Numbered from the stretch's first letter, positions 16,671 through 25,891 are shown. The stretch: 47,920 bases of DNA from CAYQEU01 sp964532005 (GCA_964532005.1 CAZHER010000008.1:1-47920), one strand, 5' to 3'. The notes: generated by a model not told the origin, from the letters alone. Numbers and translations: made by a program.

Positions 16671-18086
16671 ATGAATGTCACTTTTTATGGAGCTGCAGGT
16701 ATTGTAACCGGCTCCAAACATCTAATCCAAGTTCACCACTTCAACATATTGCTCGATTGCGGAATGTACCAAGGTCCAAGATCTCAAGCAGAACACACCA
16801 ATAATGCAAAACTACCTTTTGAAGCTTCTGAAGTTGGAGCATGTGTGTTATCACACGCCCACATCGATCATACAGGGATGTTGCCTATTTTAATAAAAGA
16901 CGGCTTTCATGGCAGCATCTACACAACCGACGCCACAGCTGACATAACCAGATACTTACTGGCTGACGCCGCAAAAATACAGGAACAAGATGCAATATAT
17001 CATAATGACAGATTAGGGGTCGGTGAAGACCCAATCTACCCACTATACACCATAGAAGACGTGGAAGCAGTTGTGCCCCACTTTAAACTTACACCATATT
17101 ACCGAATCCAAAAGCAATGGCACCAAATAGCCCCAGGGGTAAAATTAAAATTTTACGCTGCTGGTCATGTGTTAGGGTCAGCTTGTCCAGTATTGGAACT
17201 CTCAGAACAGGGACGAACAACATATGTGGCTTATTCGGGAGATCTCGGACAAGATATTGCACCGCTACTCCCTCCTCCAGAGAAAATTACTGAGCCGGTG
17301 GAAACACTCATTTTAGAAGCAACTTACGGTGACAAAACCCACTCAACCTTGAACCGAACCTATGATGAGCTGGAAGAAGTCATAATCAGAACCTTTGAAC
17401 GAGGCGGTAAACTAATAATTCCTGCTTTTTCCCTTGGGCGCACACAATCGCTCATTTACTTAATGCACCAAATGGAAAAGAAAGGCACTTTGCCTGATCA
17501 AAAAGTCTATATCGACAGCCCCTTAGCTGAAAAGCTCCTTACTGTTTATATTAAGCATCGTGAAGATTATGACAAAGAAACATGGCAAGATTTCCCGAAG
17601 TCTGACAAAGAAGGGCCATTTCAATTCAAAAACTTGGTTTTGGTCGGGTCTCCTGATGACTCTCGCAAACTGAATGACATGCCCGGTCCGGCAATAATTA
17701 TTTCAGCTTCCGGAATGGCAGAAGGTGGTCGTATTGTCCACCATCTCAAACATCATTCCAGTAACCCAAACAACACAATTTTGTTCAGCGGATACCAAGC
17801 TGAGCATACACTAGGCAGGAAAATCCAAGACGGAGTTAGTCCAATTAGAATAATGGGGCGTGAAGTCCATATTAACGCCGAGCGAGTCAGTTTGAGCGGA
17901 CTTTCTGCCCATGCCGACCGCGATGGGCTCATTAAATTCGTTGGTACAATGGAAAAAAGTTTGAGACGAATATATTTAGTACATGCCGAACCGCCGCAAG
18001 CAGACGCTTTCAAAGCCTTATTGCACGACAGATATCCGAATTTAGATGTTGTTGTGCCGCAATATGGCGAACAGTTTTCTATATAA
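16671..18086 (+). CDS. Beta-CASP metallo-beta-lactamase (RNA-processing type)
   Basis: A 471-residue enzyme of the CPSF/RNase J-like beta-CASP group. The metal site HAHIDHTG starts at His62 (His62, His64, Asp66, His67). Then AAGHVLGSACPVL, AYSGDLGQD, the beta-CASP region with IPAFSLGRTQSLIYLMHQM, and the RMMBL tail with SASGMAEGGRIVHHLKHH, FSGYQAEHTLGR, LSGLSAHADRDGL and LVHAEPPQADAF. Such enzymes are 5'-3' exonucleases or endonucleases of RNA. Compared with RNase J it lacks the long C-terminal domain. The gene ends at a perfect 16-bp terminator. Confidence 0.92.
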   Translation: MNVTFYGAAGIVTGSKHLIQVHHFNILLDCGMYQGPRSQAEHTNNAKLPFEASEVGACVLSHAHIDHTGMLPILIKDGFHGSIYTTDATADITRYLLADAAKIQEQDAIYHNDRLGVGEDPIYPLYTIEDVEAVVPHFKLTPYYRIQKQWHQIAPGVKLKFYAAGHVLGSACPVLELSEQGRTTYVAYSGDLGQDIAPLLPPPEKITEPVETLILEATYGDKTHSTLNRTYDELEEVIIRTFERGGKLIIPAFSLGRTQSLIYLMHQMEKKGTLPDQKVYIDSPLAEKLLTVYIKHREDYDKETWQDFPKSDKEGPFQFKNLVLVGSPDDSRKLNDMPGPAIIISASGMAEGGRIVHHLKHHSSNPNNTILFSGYQAEHTLGRKIQDGVSPIRIMGREVHINAERVSLSGLSAHADRDGLIKFVGTMEKSLRRIYLVHAEPPQADAFKALLHDRYPNLDVVVPQYGEQFSI

Positions 18087-18092
18087 AATTTA

Positions 18093-18127
18093 TTAAACAA
18101 CCCCATCTAGCAGATGGGGTTGTTTAA
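18093..18127. terminator. Bidirectional terminator between convergent genes
   Basis: A perfect 16-bp stem TTAAACAACCCCATCT / AGATGGGGTTGTTTAA with a 3-nt loop, serving the MBL gene (plus) and the macroglobulin-like gene (minus). Confidence 0.9.
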
Positions 18128-18140
18128 TTTACTTACAATA

Positions 18141-21100
18141 TTATTCGCTAATTTTTACTTGCTGTGTAGCGCCTAACCCGAATTGTGAGGGATTGTCCAG
18201 CAGTCTTACCATGGTTTGATCAGCCCTAAAGGTACCCGTGCTTATAACTCGGGCGTAATACTCAACTCTCATGTCTGGAACTGTGCCACAATTTGGTATC
18301 CTATTGTGCCTGTTTATAGTAAAGCTTATTTTATTTCCGTCTATCACATCTGGATAATTCACTGTTGGGGTACACAAATTATACATATTTTGAATTCCCG
18401 AATAATAAGTTGGGCTCACAGGTCTCAAACCAGAAGGCATAATGTCTGTCAATTGGAATATGTCCGAAGAGCTGACTTTTGAATTAACCCCAACTGTAAT
18501 AGTGACTTTAACCAATTGACCGTCATTAAATGAATTGGTAACTTTTCCATCTACCGAATAAGAACGTTTAATTTGAACATCTAAGTTCGGTTTAATATCA
18601 GAATCGGCCGGGCCCAAATACCAAGACAATAATTCAAGATCACCTTTCACATTGGAGAATTGTAGAGTTTTCAACTCGCTTGCTAGCAATTGCATATTAA
18701 ACCTATTGCCATTTTCAACCTTAAATGATCCATGGCGCTGTTCCGTTTTATAGTCAAAGCTGGCCTCTGAACGAGAAGAGTATCCCAAAGCCGATTTGAC
18801 CATGAACGCCTGCTCTAAGCTAACCAAGTCTTTCTGCGGAGGGTTATTTTCCAAATAACTTGCGATCTGGTCTCTATCGGAAACAATATTCAGTTGGGCG
18901 GACAACATTCCTGCAAGAGCTGTTATTTTAGCTTGTCTTGTCTGATCAGGATCGGCAATATACAATTGGTTACTATCGGAAACTAATTTTGGCTTGATGT
19001 CAGCAAAATAAGTTGTTCGAGCATTTTCTTTATCGCCCAACAAAGCCATTGCATTTGCAACATACAACTGATCCTCAATATCCAGGGACGGCTCATCTTT
19101 GAACATTTGAATCTTAGTTAGTACCGGCTGCTTAAAAGCTGCCAACCCTAGCAAAGACTGCGAAATTCTATGGACATCGGCTTTGTCATCACGAATTGAC
19201 TGCTGGAAATAAGCTACTAAATTATCTTTTGGCACCGATTCAGGAATAAGTACCGCTGTTAAAACTGAAGGTTTTAACTCAGGATCTCCGTATGAGAATA
19301 GACTAAGCCCCGACTTAGGAGCAATAGGACCAGACCCTTCTGTCATTTGTGTTTGGTAAATTGAAGGCTCAAACGGTTCAACGTCTCCGGGCATTCCAAA
19401 TACATCTCTCAAAACAGTTTGCGCATAATAGGCAGACGCCCGCTGGTCTAACCTCGTACCACCTTGATAAGCGAGCATGGATACTGTACCAAACTGCCTA
19501 CCCTTACCGGCATCGGTTACAACAATCTCAGTTAGACCATTTTCATCGCCGGATATATTCTGAAGTCCCTCAGAAACTTTGTAACGGGCTGTTTTGGGCA
19601 CAGAAAGTCCGGACTCCAGAACTTGAACTGTCCTGACTAAACTGTCAGAAAGTTCGCCCTGACTAACTTTGGTTTCAATTTTAAATTGGCCAACCGGTAA
19701 AGATTTTAACGGGATGTAAACGGTATTACCTTTAACTTCTTTGTCAAAATTCAATCCCAATTCAGGAGAAACTACTTTGATTTTTGCAGCGCTTCCTGAA
19801 TCATATTTAGTTCCAAACACCCTAACTCTAATCTGAGGCTCATCGCCTTTAACATAAACCGGGCTCATTGTCATATCTGCAAACAACGGCAATCCTGTGG
19901 CTATATTTTTTACTGCACTTCCAGCATTTATAGAATCCGGGTTAAAAGCTTGCGCGGTGATCCTCCAGGAAGTCAAGTTGTCCGGTAATTTGAAGCTGAC
20001 TTTGGCCTCACCGCTGCTCAGGTCGTAACTTTGGTACAATACAGTGTCCAAGAAATTCGACCTCGGCAGTTCAGGGCCACCGCCTCCACCACCGCCGTCA
20101 TTAGCAGCTTCGTTATACTGAGTCAAAGACACAGCTGGGCTTTGAAGAATATATGCGTATAAGTTCCCAAGAGTATCCACTGTTTCATCGTAACCATTAG
20201 CATCAAATACCGCTTCGTCAACCACAGACACATGAACAGTGCCACTGCCGGTTTTGCCCTTACTGTCAGTCACCTTTACAACTGCATTAACAGTTTCACC
20301 TGGACGATATTGTTCCTTATCAGTCTTAACATCAATATTATATTCAACAGTTTTAGTATTTAAGAATATTGGCACTTCCCCTGTCTCTTCAAATCCAGTA
20401 GGTCCCAAAACCACAGCTTTGTAAGCCACCATAGGACTCATACCTTGAGCGAAAGTATCTTTGTATATTAATGAACTACTGGTTGTTGCTTTCAAGATGC
20501 TGCGCTGATAAGCATAGTACAAAACTTTTGACGGCTGACTATCTTTGGCACGCTCCGGGTTGTTAAAACTAAGATTGAAATTTAAATCATCTCCAACATT
20601 AGCTTCGTAATTCCTGCTCAAATTGGAAAAATTCAATGTAGGGTGGAGTTTACTGGATCCATTAACATCGGAGCCATAAAAATATGGATTATTTGAGAAC
20701 CAGTAATAGCTATTTGCTCTGGCAATTTTGCCATTGTCGTCTGCAGACTCAAAATATAACGAGTAGTGTACATTCGGTTCATAAGCAAACTTGCGGTCAA
20801 ACTTCCATACTCCGGTCTTGTCTGTCGTACCGCTAAAATCTTCTACTATTGTTTCAGACTTGTCGTAAGTGTATGTCGGACGGTTAACTTTAGCAATAAA
20901 ATCATAGTATTCACCGGTTTGTCTTTGGGTGAAAGTTGTTTTTTTAATTTTTGCCTGAATTTTCTGATTCGGCAAAACTGGCAAATCATCATATGCCTGT
21001 CCTCCATAATACTCCGTTATACCATCAAGCAAATCGGTACTAACCTGCCGAGCCTTTACAGTAAATGTATTAGTACCTTGGCTATCTATTTCGGTATCAG

Positions 21101-23228
21101 CGGACAAATAGACTTTTGGACCGACAATAATCACATTATCGGTGGCGTTGATATAGCCTTCTTCAGAACGTGAAGACGCAACGCTTACAAATAAGCTGTT
21201 CGGCCATTGTCTAGGCTGATCCATGGTGTCGTTGTCATAAGGAGCAACAACTTCAACTTTAGCCTGACCATTCCTATCAGTGGTAACAATACCAGATGCC
21301 CCAGTGGTGCTGTTATAGCTTAGATCCAATTTTGGTACAGGTGTACCATCATAAAACTTAGCACTGACGTCGAAAGTGATCTTTTCTCCTGTATAATAAG
21401 CATCTTTAAGTGCACTGATACTAATCTGGTAAGCTGGCTTGCTAAAGGTAGTGACAGCAACCGATTTACTGCTAATTACTTTTCCATCAACTTTTGTCAG
21501 TAAAGTATAAGTATCTGCGGTGAGACCAGAAAAATCTATTTTTCCTTCATATGTTGAATATCTAGAAACAGGAACATCAACGCTGGTAATTGGCTCGTCT
21601 AAAGACAAAGCACTGCCAAACATGCTGTAAGCATATCCACGATACAGCGAGATCTGAACTTTGTCGGGGGCTTTGATATTATCCCTTGGACGAACAATCC
21701 CCCAAAACTGAATTGAGTCACTTAAATGATACAGTGGTCGGTCTGTGGATAGATGGCTCCAATACTTACTTCCTTCATTCACCCTATTCCAATAACTGCT
21801 AACCTGGGTAATATAATACGGATTGTAACCACCGATCTTGGCAACCGTTACATTAGGCTTAGCACTGTAGTATCCGTGGTCTAATTCACGATTATTTTCC
21901 TTGAACTCACCGGGCGTATCAAACTGAGCCAAGCCTTCGCTGTCAGTTTGGCCAATTGACTGTCCTGCTAACAAATACAAACCCCCCTCTTTGATAGGTT
22001 GTTTTTTAGAAAAGTCGTACAACCAGACCAAGCTGCGCTCATAGCTATAGGAAGAATAATGGGCCAAAGGAGTTTTTTGGAACCAAACATAACTATGAAA
22101 CCCTCCTTCCACCGCATCAAGCAAATAATAGCCATCATCAAGATCCTGGGGAATTTCGGTATAACTATTGTATCCGTTCCTACCGAAAACCATATCATAC
22201 TCTAAAATTTTCTTAGCAGAATTTTTATCCAGATCTTTCGGAACTATCTCGTTGTTATAGTAAGTCCAATTGTACTGCCAGTTATCACTGTCAGCGTAGC
22301 TGGCAATAAATCCCTCTGGTCGGTCAAATTTATACAAATGACCCTTGGCCTGAACACCGTCTGCGGCATAAACTCCCAAAATTGGCTTGGATTGTATGAC
22401 ATCAACAAAGTCGGAATAAAAACCAAGTCCTCCAAACCCCCCAGCACTTTGAGTTTCAAAACTAAATACATAATCTGCGGACAAAGCCTCGTCGCCTTTT
22501 TGGGTAGCCAAACCTTTTTTTACTGTAATAGTGTAAACTGTTTTCATTTCAAGAGGTTTGGCAGGGCGGAACAACAACATTGTTCCGTGCTGTTCGAAAG
22601 CGCCATTCACCGAAGGGCTGATTTCAAAATATTTTTCCGGTGTCTGCAACCGCTCACGGTTAAAATTAATTTCAATGCCGGTATTAACGGGAACATCAGT
22701 ACCCCGACTTCCAGGTAAAGTAGAAATAATTTGAAAATCTGCTTTAACCTGGTAAGCCCATGAGTAATCATGGTCTGCCGGACCTTCGGCAATGGTCACT
22801 TGATAAATTTCGTCTTTGCTCAAGTCGCCTTTTGGGGTCAGACGGTAACGCTTGTCTCCTAAATTTTCAACATCAAAATCAACTTCTGGATTGAACTTAA
22901 CAATCTGCTTGATCTGAAAACTGGAAAGTTTTGCGGAACTGGTCAAAACAAAAGATGAAGTTGCTTCTATGCCATTTTCGGTAATCTGTTCAGCAACCAG
23001 CCCAAAAGAAGCCCTGGCTTGAGGAACACGCCAGTACTGTACATAGAATAGTCCGCCAACTAAAAGCACTATCAGAAAAGCAGGAACAGCTGCTTTAAAC
23101 AAGGTGGAAAAACCACTTCGTCCAGACTTTTGAGCTTGCGTATCCGGTATTTCTAAAATCCGGGCTCGTAAGCTGTGCGGAGCCTGCTCTTTTTCTAATT
23201 TATTAAAAATTTTGTCTATTATATCCAT
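18141..23228 (-). CDS. Giant alpha-2-macroglobulin-like protein with cytoplasmic N-terminus
   Basis: A 1695-residue protein. Residues 1-43 are charged and cytoplasmic (APHSLRARILEIP), one TM at 44-65, then a very long extracellular part: Ig-like domains, MG-type repeats, a MG7-like VHVSVVDEAVFDANGYDE, a run of seven Gly before PELPRSNFLDTVLY at about residue 1045 (bait-like linker), and the conserved A2M block SWRITAQAFNPDS. At the place of the thioester C-x-E-Q this protein has R1259-L-D-Q1262, so it should not form a thioester. The C-terminal domain carries a Cys pair (NLCTP, PNCGT). Bacterial A2Ms trap proteases. The start lies 2 nt after an ECF sigma gene, so the cytoplasmic tail may be an anti-sigma element. 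Confidence 0.88.
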   Translation of the reverse strand: MDIIDKIFNKLEKEQAPHSLRARILEIPDTQAQKSGRSGFSTLFKAAVPAFLIVLLVGGLFYVQYWRVPQARASFGLVAEQITENGIEATSSFVLTSSAKLSSFQIKQIVKFNPEVDFDVENLGDKRYRLTPKGDLSKDEIYQVTIAEGPADHDYSWAYQVKADFQIISTLPGSRGTDVPVNTGIEINFNRERLQTPEKYFEISPSVNGAFEQHGTMLLFRPAKPLEMKTVYTITVKKGLATQKGDEALSADYVFSFETQSAGGFGGLGFYSDFVDVIQSKPILGVYAADGVQAKGHLYKFDRPEGFIASYADSDNWQYNWTYYNNEIVPKDLDKNSAKKILEYDMVFGRNGYNSYTEIPQDLDDGYYLLDAVEGGFHSYVWFQKTPLAHYSSYSYERSLVWLYDFSKKQPIKEGGLYLLAGQSIGQTDSEGLAQFDTPGEFKENNRELDHGYYSAKPNVTVAKIGGYNPYYITQVSSYWNRVNEGSKYWSHLSTDRPLYHLSDSIQFWGIVRPRDNIKAPDKVQISLYRGYAYSMFGSALSLDEPITSVDVPVSRYSTYEGKIDFSGLTADTYTLLTKVDGKVISSKSVAVTTFSKPAYQISISALKDAYYTGEKITFDVSAKFYDGTPVPKLDLSYNSTTGASGIVTTDRNGQAKVEVVAPYDNDTMDQPRQWPNSLFVSVASSRSEEGYINATDNVIIVGPKVYLSADTEIDSQGTNTFTVKARQVSTDLLDGITEYYGGQAYDDLPVLPNQKIQAKIKKTTFTQRQTGEYYDFIAKVNRPTYTYDKSETIVEDFSGTTDKTGVWKFDRKFAYEPNVHYSLYFESADDNGKIARANSYYWFSNNPYFYGSDVNGSSKLHPTLNFSNLSRNYEANVGDDLNFNLSFNNPERAKDSQPSKVLYYAYQRSILKATTSSSLIYKDTFAQGMSPMVAYKAVVLGPTGFEETGEVPIFLNTKTVEYNIDVKTDKEQYRPGETVNAVVKVTDSKGKTGSGTVHVSVVDEAVFDANGYDETVDTLGNLYAYILQSPAVSLTQYNEAANDGGGGGGGPELPRSNFLDTVLYQSYDLSSGEAKVSFKLPDNLTSWRITAQAFNPDSINAGSAVKNIATGLPLFADMTMSPVYVKGDEPQIRVRVFGTKYDSGSAAKIKVVSPELGLNFDKEVKGNTVYIPLKSLPVGQFKIETKVSQGELSDSLVRTVQVLESGLSVPKTARYKVSEGLQNISGDENGLTEIVVTDAGKGRQFGTVSMLAYQGGTRLDQRASAYYAQTVLRDVFGMPGDVEPFEPSIYQTQMTEGSGPIAPKSGLSLFSYGDPELKPSVLTAVLIPESVPKDNLVAYFQQSIRDDKADVHRISQSLLGLAAFKQPVLTKIQMFKDEPSLDIEDQLYVANAMALLGDKENARTTYFADIKPKLVSDSNQLYIADPDQTRQAKITALAGMLSAQLNIVSDRDQIASYLENNPPQKDLVSLEQAFMVKSALGYSSRSEASFDYKTEQRHGSFKVENGNRFNMQLLASELKTLQFSNVKGDLELLSWYLGPADSDIKPNLDVQIKRSYSVDGKVTNSFNDGQLVKVTITVGVNSKVSSSDIFQLTDIMPSGLRPVSPTYYSGIQNMYNLCTPTVNYPDVIDGNKISFTINRHNRIPNCGTVPDMRVEYYARVISTGTFRADQTMVRLLDNPSQFGLGATQQVKISE

Positions 23229-23230
23229 TG

Positions 23231-23779
23231 TTATATTGCTTCCTGTTTGGGCAATGCTTTGAACAGCAAAGTTTTGCCCCGGTAAAAATTACTTTTTGCT
23301 GTGTTGGGTGAAATATCCAAAGTTTCACCGATCTGTTCAAAAGTCATATCTTCAAAATATTTCAAAACCATAGTTTCTGCGTATTGAGGAGGGAGCTTAC
23401 TTATCTCACGCTTAACCAAGTCCAAAAGTTCTGCACTGTCCAGCTGTCTCTCCAAAGTTGGTTCATTATCCGGTACATCAAAATTATCCTCAGGATCAAT
23501 CTCAGAAAAGTTAGTTGGTTTCTTGCGCTTGATGTGGTCCAAACAGTTATTACGCGCGACTTTATACAGCCAAGGCCGGACAGGCCTGGACAAATCCAGT
23601 TTATTCATATTGTTGTAGAAACTGAGAAATGTCTTTTGTACGATATCGTCGGCTTCTTCAGCATCAAATAGCATATAGCGGGCGAAATTGTAAATTTCGT
23701 CTATATGCTCGTTAACGATATCAGTGTAAACCTGCTCGTGGTGGCCCGTGATCGTGTTCGAGCCTGAAAGTATGTTCAT
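23231..23779 (-). CDS. ECF-type RNA polymerase sigma factor
   Basis: An ECF sigma-70 protein. Region 2 is at HIDEIYNFARYMLFDAEEADDIVQKTFLSFY with RPWLYKVARNNCLDHIKRKK; region 4 is at LPPQYAETMVLKYFEDMTFEQIGETLDISPNTAKSNFYRGK. Start choice: ATG 23779 gives 182 residues; ATG 23818 or TTG 23830 extend it to 195 or 199 residues, but ATG 23818 overlaps the TATAAT of an extended -10 promoter and could only be used from a longer transcript. The stop is 2 nt from the macroglobulin-like gene, implying translational coupling and a regulatory partnership. Confidence 0.92.
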   Translation of the reverse strand: MNILSGSNTITGHHEQVYTDIVNEHIDEIYNFARYMLFDAEEADDIVQKTFLSFYNNMNKLDLSRPVRPWLYKVARNNCLDHIKRKKPTNFSEIDPEDNFDVPDNEPTLERQLDSAELLDLVKREISKLPPQYAETMVLKYFEDMTFEQIGETLDISPNTAKSNFYRGKTLLFKALPKQEAI

Positions 23780-23816
23780 GCTTGTAAGAGTTGGCGGAAC
23801 CGTATTAGTTATTTTC

Positions 23817-23825
23817 ATTATATCA
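23817..23825 (-). promoter_or_regulatory. Extended -10 promoter of the ECF sigma operon
   Basis: Minus strand TGATATAAT (TGA 23825-23823, TATAAT 23822-23817); the expected start near 23810 gives a leader of about 31 nt to ATG 23779. This is the housekeeping-type element seen elsewhere in the window, not an evident ECF-type GGAAC motif. Confidence 0.55.
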
Positions 23826-23917
23826 CACAAATAAAGGATTTTTCCCTTACATAAAGAAAACGAGCCGCATTTACAAATAGTTGCAAAATGGGTAATAAAT
23901 CACATATGATATATTAT

Positions 23918-23946
23918 TTGACAAAAACCGGCGAAAGATCTAGAAT
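23918..23946 (+). promoter_or_regulatory. Sigma-70 promoter of the HTH-MurA gene
   Basis: TTGACA (23918-23923) and TAGAAT (23941-23946) with a 17-bp spacer. The start near 23953 gives a leader of about 39 nt without an SD. The sequence overlapping the -35 from upstream (23906-23914) contains ATGATATAT, also found in the leader palindrome. Confidence 0.8.
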
Positions 23947-23962
23947 CTCAATAGTTTTAATG

Positions 23963-23976
23963 ATGATATATATCAT
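23963..23976 (+). promoter_or_regulatory. Palindromic operator candidate in HTH-MurA leader
   Basis: ATGATATATATCAT is a perfect 14-bp palindrome about 10 nt into the predicted transcript. Its half ATGATATAT recurs at 23906-23914 against the -35, 57 bp away. XRE-type HTH dimers bind such sites, and the gene product starts with an XRE HTH, so autorepression is a fair hypothesis. Confidence 0.5.
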
Positions 23977-23991
23977 AGAAAGCATAACCTC

Positions 23992-25506
23992 ATGTCAAAC
24001 CAATCTGACCAAAAGAAAATCGGGGCTGCCATTGCCGATATCCGCGAACTCAAGGGAATGACCCAGAAAGAGCTTGCTAAAGCTTTGAAAACCAGCCAAA
24101 GCGCTGTTGCTCGCATGGAAAAAGGACAGCAGAATTTTACCACCGAAATGCTAAGTAAGATTTCTAAAGTACTAGGACAACAAATTATTACTTTAGAAGA
24201 ATCACAAAGCGTTAGCATTGAAGGTGGTCGTCCTCTCTCTGGAACAGTAACTATTAATACTTCCAAAAATGCGGCTGTGAGCCTTCTGTGCGCATCTCTA
24301 CTTAACCGTGGTAAAACCACCCTCAAAAATGTCCCCAAAATTGAAGAAGTCCATAGAATCATTGAAGTCCTAACATCAATAGGTGTCAGTGTGAAGTGGG
24401 TAGGAAAAAATTTGGAGATCCAGAGACCGGCAAAACTCAACCTTTCCAATATGGACAAACAAGCGGCCGTAAGGACTCGTAGCGTTCTAATGATGCTGGG
24501 ACCGCTATCCCACTTGTTTTCAGAATTTACACTACCTTTGGCAGGCGGGTGCAAACTGGGAGAACGAACTGTGCGACCGCATTTGTACGCACTGGAAAAA
24601 TTGGGAATCAAAATTAAAACCCACCACGACTACTATAAAGTCAGCCGGACAAAATTAAAACCGGCCACCATAGTGCTTTACGAATCCGGCGACACTGTGA
24701 CTGAAAACGTTTTAATGGCAGCAAGCCGTATCCCTGGCAAAACAACCATAAAATTTGCTTCCTCAAATTATATGGTTCAAGACCTGTGCCACTTTCTCAA
24801 ACTATTTGGAATCAGAATAGACGGAGTTGGCACCAACACCCTGACTGTTTACGGAAAAGCCCGCCTGGACCAAAATGTCACCTACTCTCTTTCTGAAGAT
24901 CCAATTGAAGCTATGATGTTTTTGTCCCTTGCAGCAACAACCAACTCTTCTTTGCTTATTAAAAGGTGTTCCATAGATTTCTTAGAGCTGGAGTTGCTGA
25001 AGTTGGAAAAAATGGGTATGAAATTCAAGATTGGGAGACGATACAAAAGCCGCAATGGCATTACAGATTTAGTGGATATCCAAACATCGAAGTCCCGCTT
25101 AAAAGCTTTGGAAGAAAAAATATATGCCCGTCCATTTCCAGGTCTGAACATAGACAACCTTCCTTTTTTTGTTCCAATTGCTACCAGAGCCAAAGGGAAA
25201 ACTTTAATCCATGATTGGGTATACGAAAATAGGGCAATCTATTATATGGAATTAGAAAAGCTTCGCGCCAATATAATTTTGGCAGATCCGCACCGAGTAT
25301 ATATAGAGGGGCCCACGGAACTCCGCAGTGCCGATGTAGTATGTCCGCCAGCTTTAAGGCCTGCCGCAATAATTCTGATTGCTATGCTAGCGGCCAATGG
25401 CACGTCTGTGCTGTCTAACATATATTCCATCAATCGAGGATATGAGAACTTAATCGAGCGACTCAAAGCGATCGGTGCCAAAATTGAAATAGTGTACGGA
25501 ATCTAA
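23992..25506 (+). CDS. murA: XRE HTH domain fused to UDP-GlcNAc enolpyruvyl transferase (MurA-like)
   Basis: A 504-residue fusion. Residues 10-66 are an XRE/Cro HTH (IADIRELKGMTQKELAKAL, SQSAVARMEKG). From about residue 72 to the end is an EPSP-synthase-fold MurA domain: SKNAAV with Lys92-Asn93, VRTRSVLMMLGPL, the active-site loop GGCKLGER with Cys187 and Arg192, FPGLNIDNLPFF (Asp near the base position) and the C-terminal RGYENLIERLKAIGA. MurA transfers enolpyruvate from PEP to UDP-GlcNAc, the first committed peptidoglycan step. Catalytic residues are kept, so the enzyme could be active; the HTH suggests direct regulation of DNA by the enzyme or its ligands. Confidence 0.9.
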   Translation: MSNQSDQKKIGAAIADIRELKGMTQKELAKALKTSQSAVARMEKGQQNFTTEMLSKISKVLGQQIITLEESQSVSIEGGRPLSGTVTINTSKNAAVSLLCASLLNRGKTTLKNVPKIEEVHRIIEVLTSIGVSVKWVGKNLEIQRPAKLNLSNMDKQAAVRTRSVLMMLGPLSHLFSEFTLPLAGGCKLGERTVRPHLYALEKLGIKIKTHHDYYKVSRTKLKPATIVLYESGDTVTENVLMAASRIPGKTTIKFASSNYMVQDLCHFLKLFGIRIDGVGTNTLTVYGKARLDQNVTYSLSEDPIEAMMFLSLAATTNSSLLIKRCSIDFLELELLKLEKMGMKFKIGRRYKSRNGITDLVDIQTSKSRLKALEEKIYARPFPGLNIDNLPFFVPIATRAKGKTLIHDWVYENRAIYYMELEKLRANIILADPHRVYIEGPTELRSADVVCPPALRPAAIILIAMLAANGTSVLSNIYSINRGYENLIERLKAIGAKIEIVYGI

Positions 25507-25509
25507 GAA

Positions 25510-25543
25510 AAAACTGCCTTTCTAAAAACAGAGGGGCAGTTTT
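25510..25543. terminator. Bidirectional terminator
   Basis: AAAACTGCC (25510-25518) pairs with GGCAGTTTT (25535-25543); T runs flank both sides. It separates the convergent HTH-MurA gene and the small HTH gene. Confidence 0.8.
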
Positions 25544-25544
25544 A

Positions 25545-25733
25545 TTATTTGCAAAGATCTTCCAAGATTTTTTTGTAAAAACGGCGGTCTTTTCTAGTGC
25601 CTAGCCTGACTGCAGAAATCTTACCTTCTCTTTCCCAATTCCTTAAAGTATTAGGGTGAACTTTAATATAAGAAGCAGCTTCGCGTAAGGTCATTAGACC
25701 AGAACTTTCAAAACTTTTTGCTATTTTTGGCAT
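25545..25733 (-). CDS. Small MerR/excisionase-type HTH protein
   Basis: A 62-residue HTH_17 protein: GLMTLREAASYIKVHPNTLRNWEREGKISAVRLGTRKDRRF, with a basic wing and a C-terminal helix ending in DLCK. Similar in size and fold to the one at 56-244 but not closely identical. It stands alone and no mobile-element genes flank it, so a transcriptional regulator role is more likely than excision. Targets unknown. Confidence 0.8.
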   Translation of the reverse strand: MPKIAKSFESSGLMTLREAASYIKVHPNTLRNWEREGKISAVRLGTRKDRRFYKKILEDLCK

Positions 25734-25820
25734 TGCAGTATTATTTAATTATTTTAACTATTGTATAAAATGTTAGTTTATAGAAAGATAAAAGATTTCT
25801 AAAATCTTTCTAAAATCGTA

Positions 25821-25849
25821 TTGTGTTGAGCAATTCTTTAATTTATAAT
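25821..25849 (+). promoter_or_regulatory. Probable promoter of the response regulator gene
   Basis: TTGTGT (25821-25826), 17-bp spacer, TATAAT (25844-25849). The predicted leader is about 36 nt. The -35 is weak. Confidence 0.45.
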
Positions 25850-25891
25850 CACCCTATTGTATAGCATCTTAACCCCCGCAACTTAATACTA

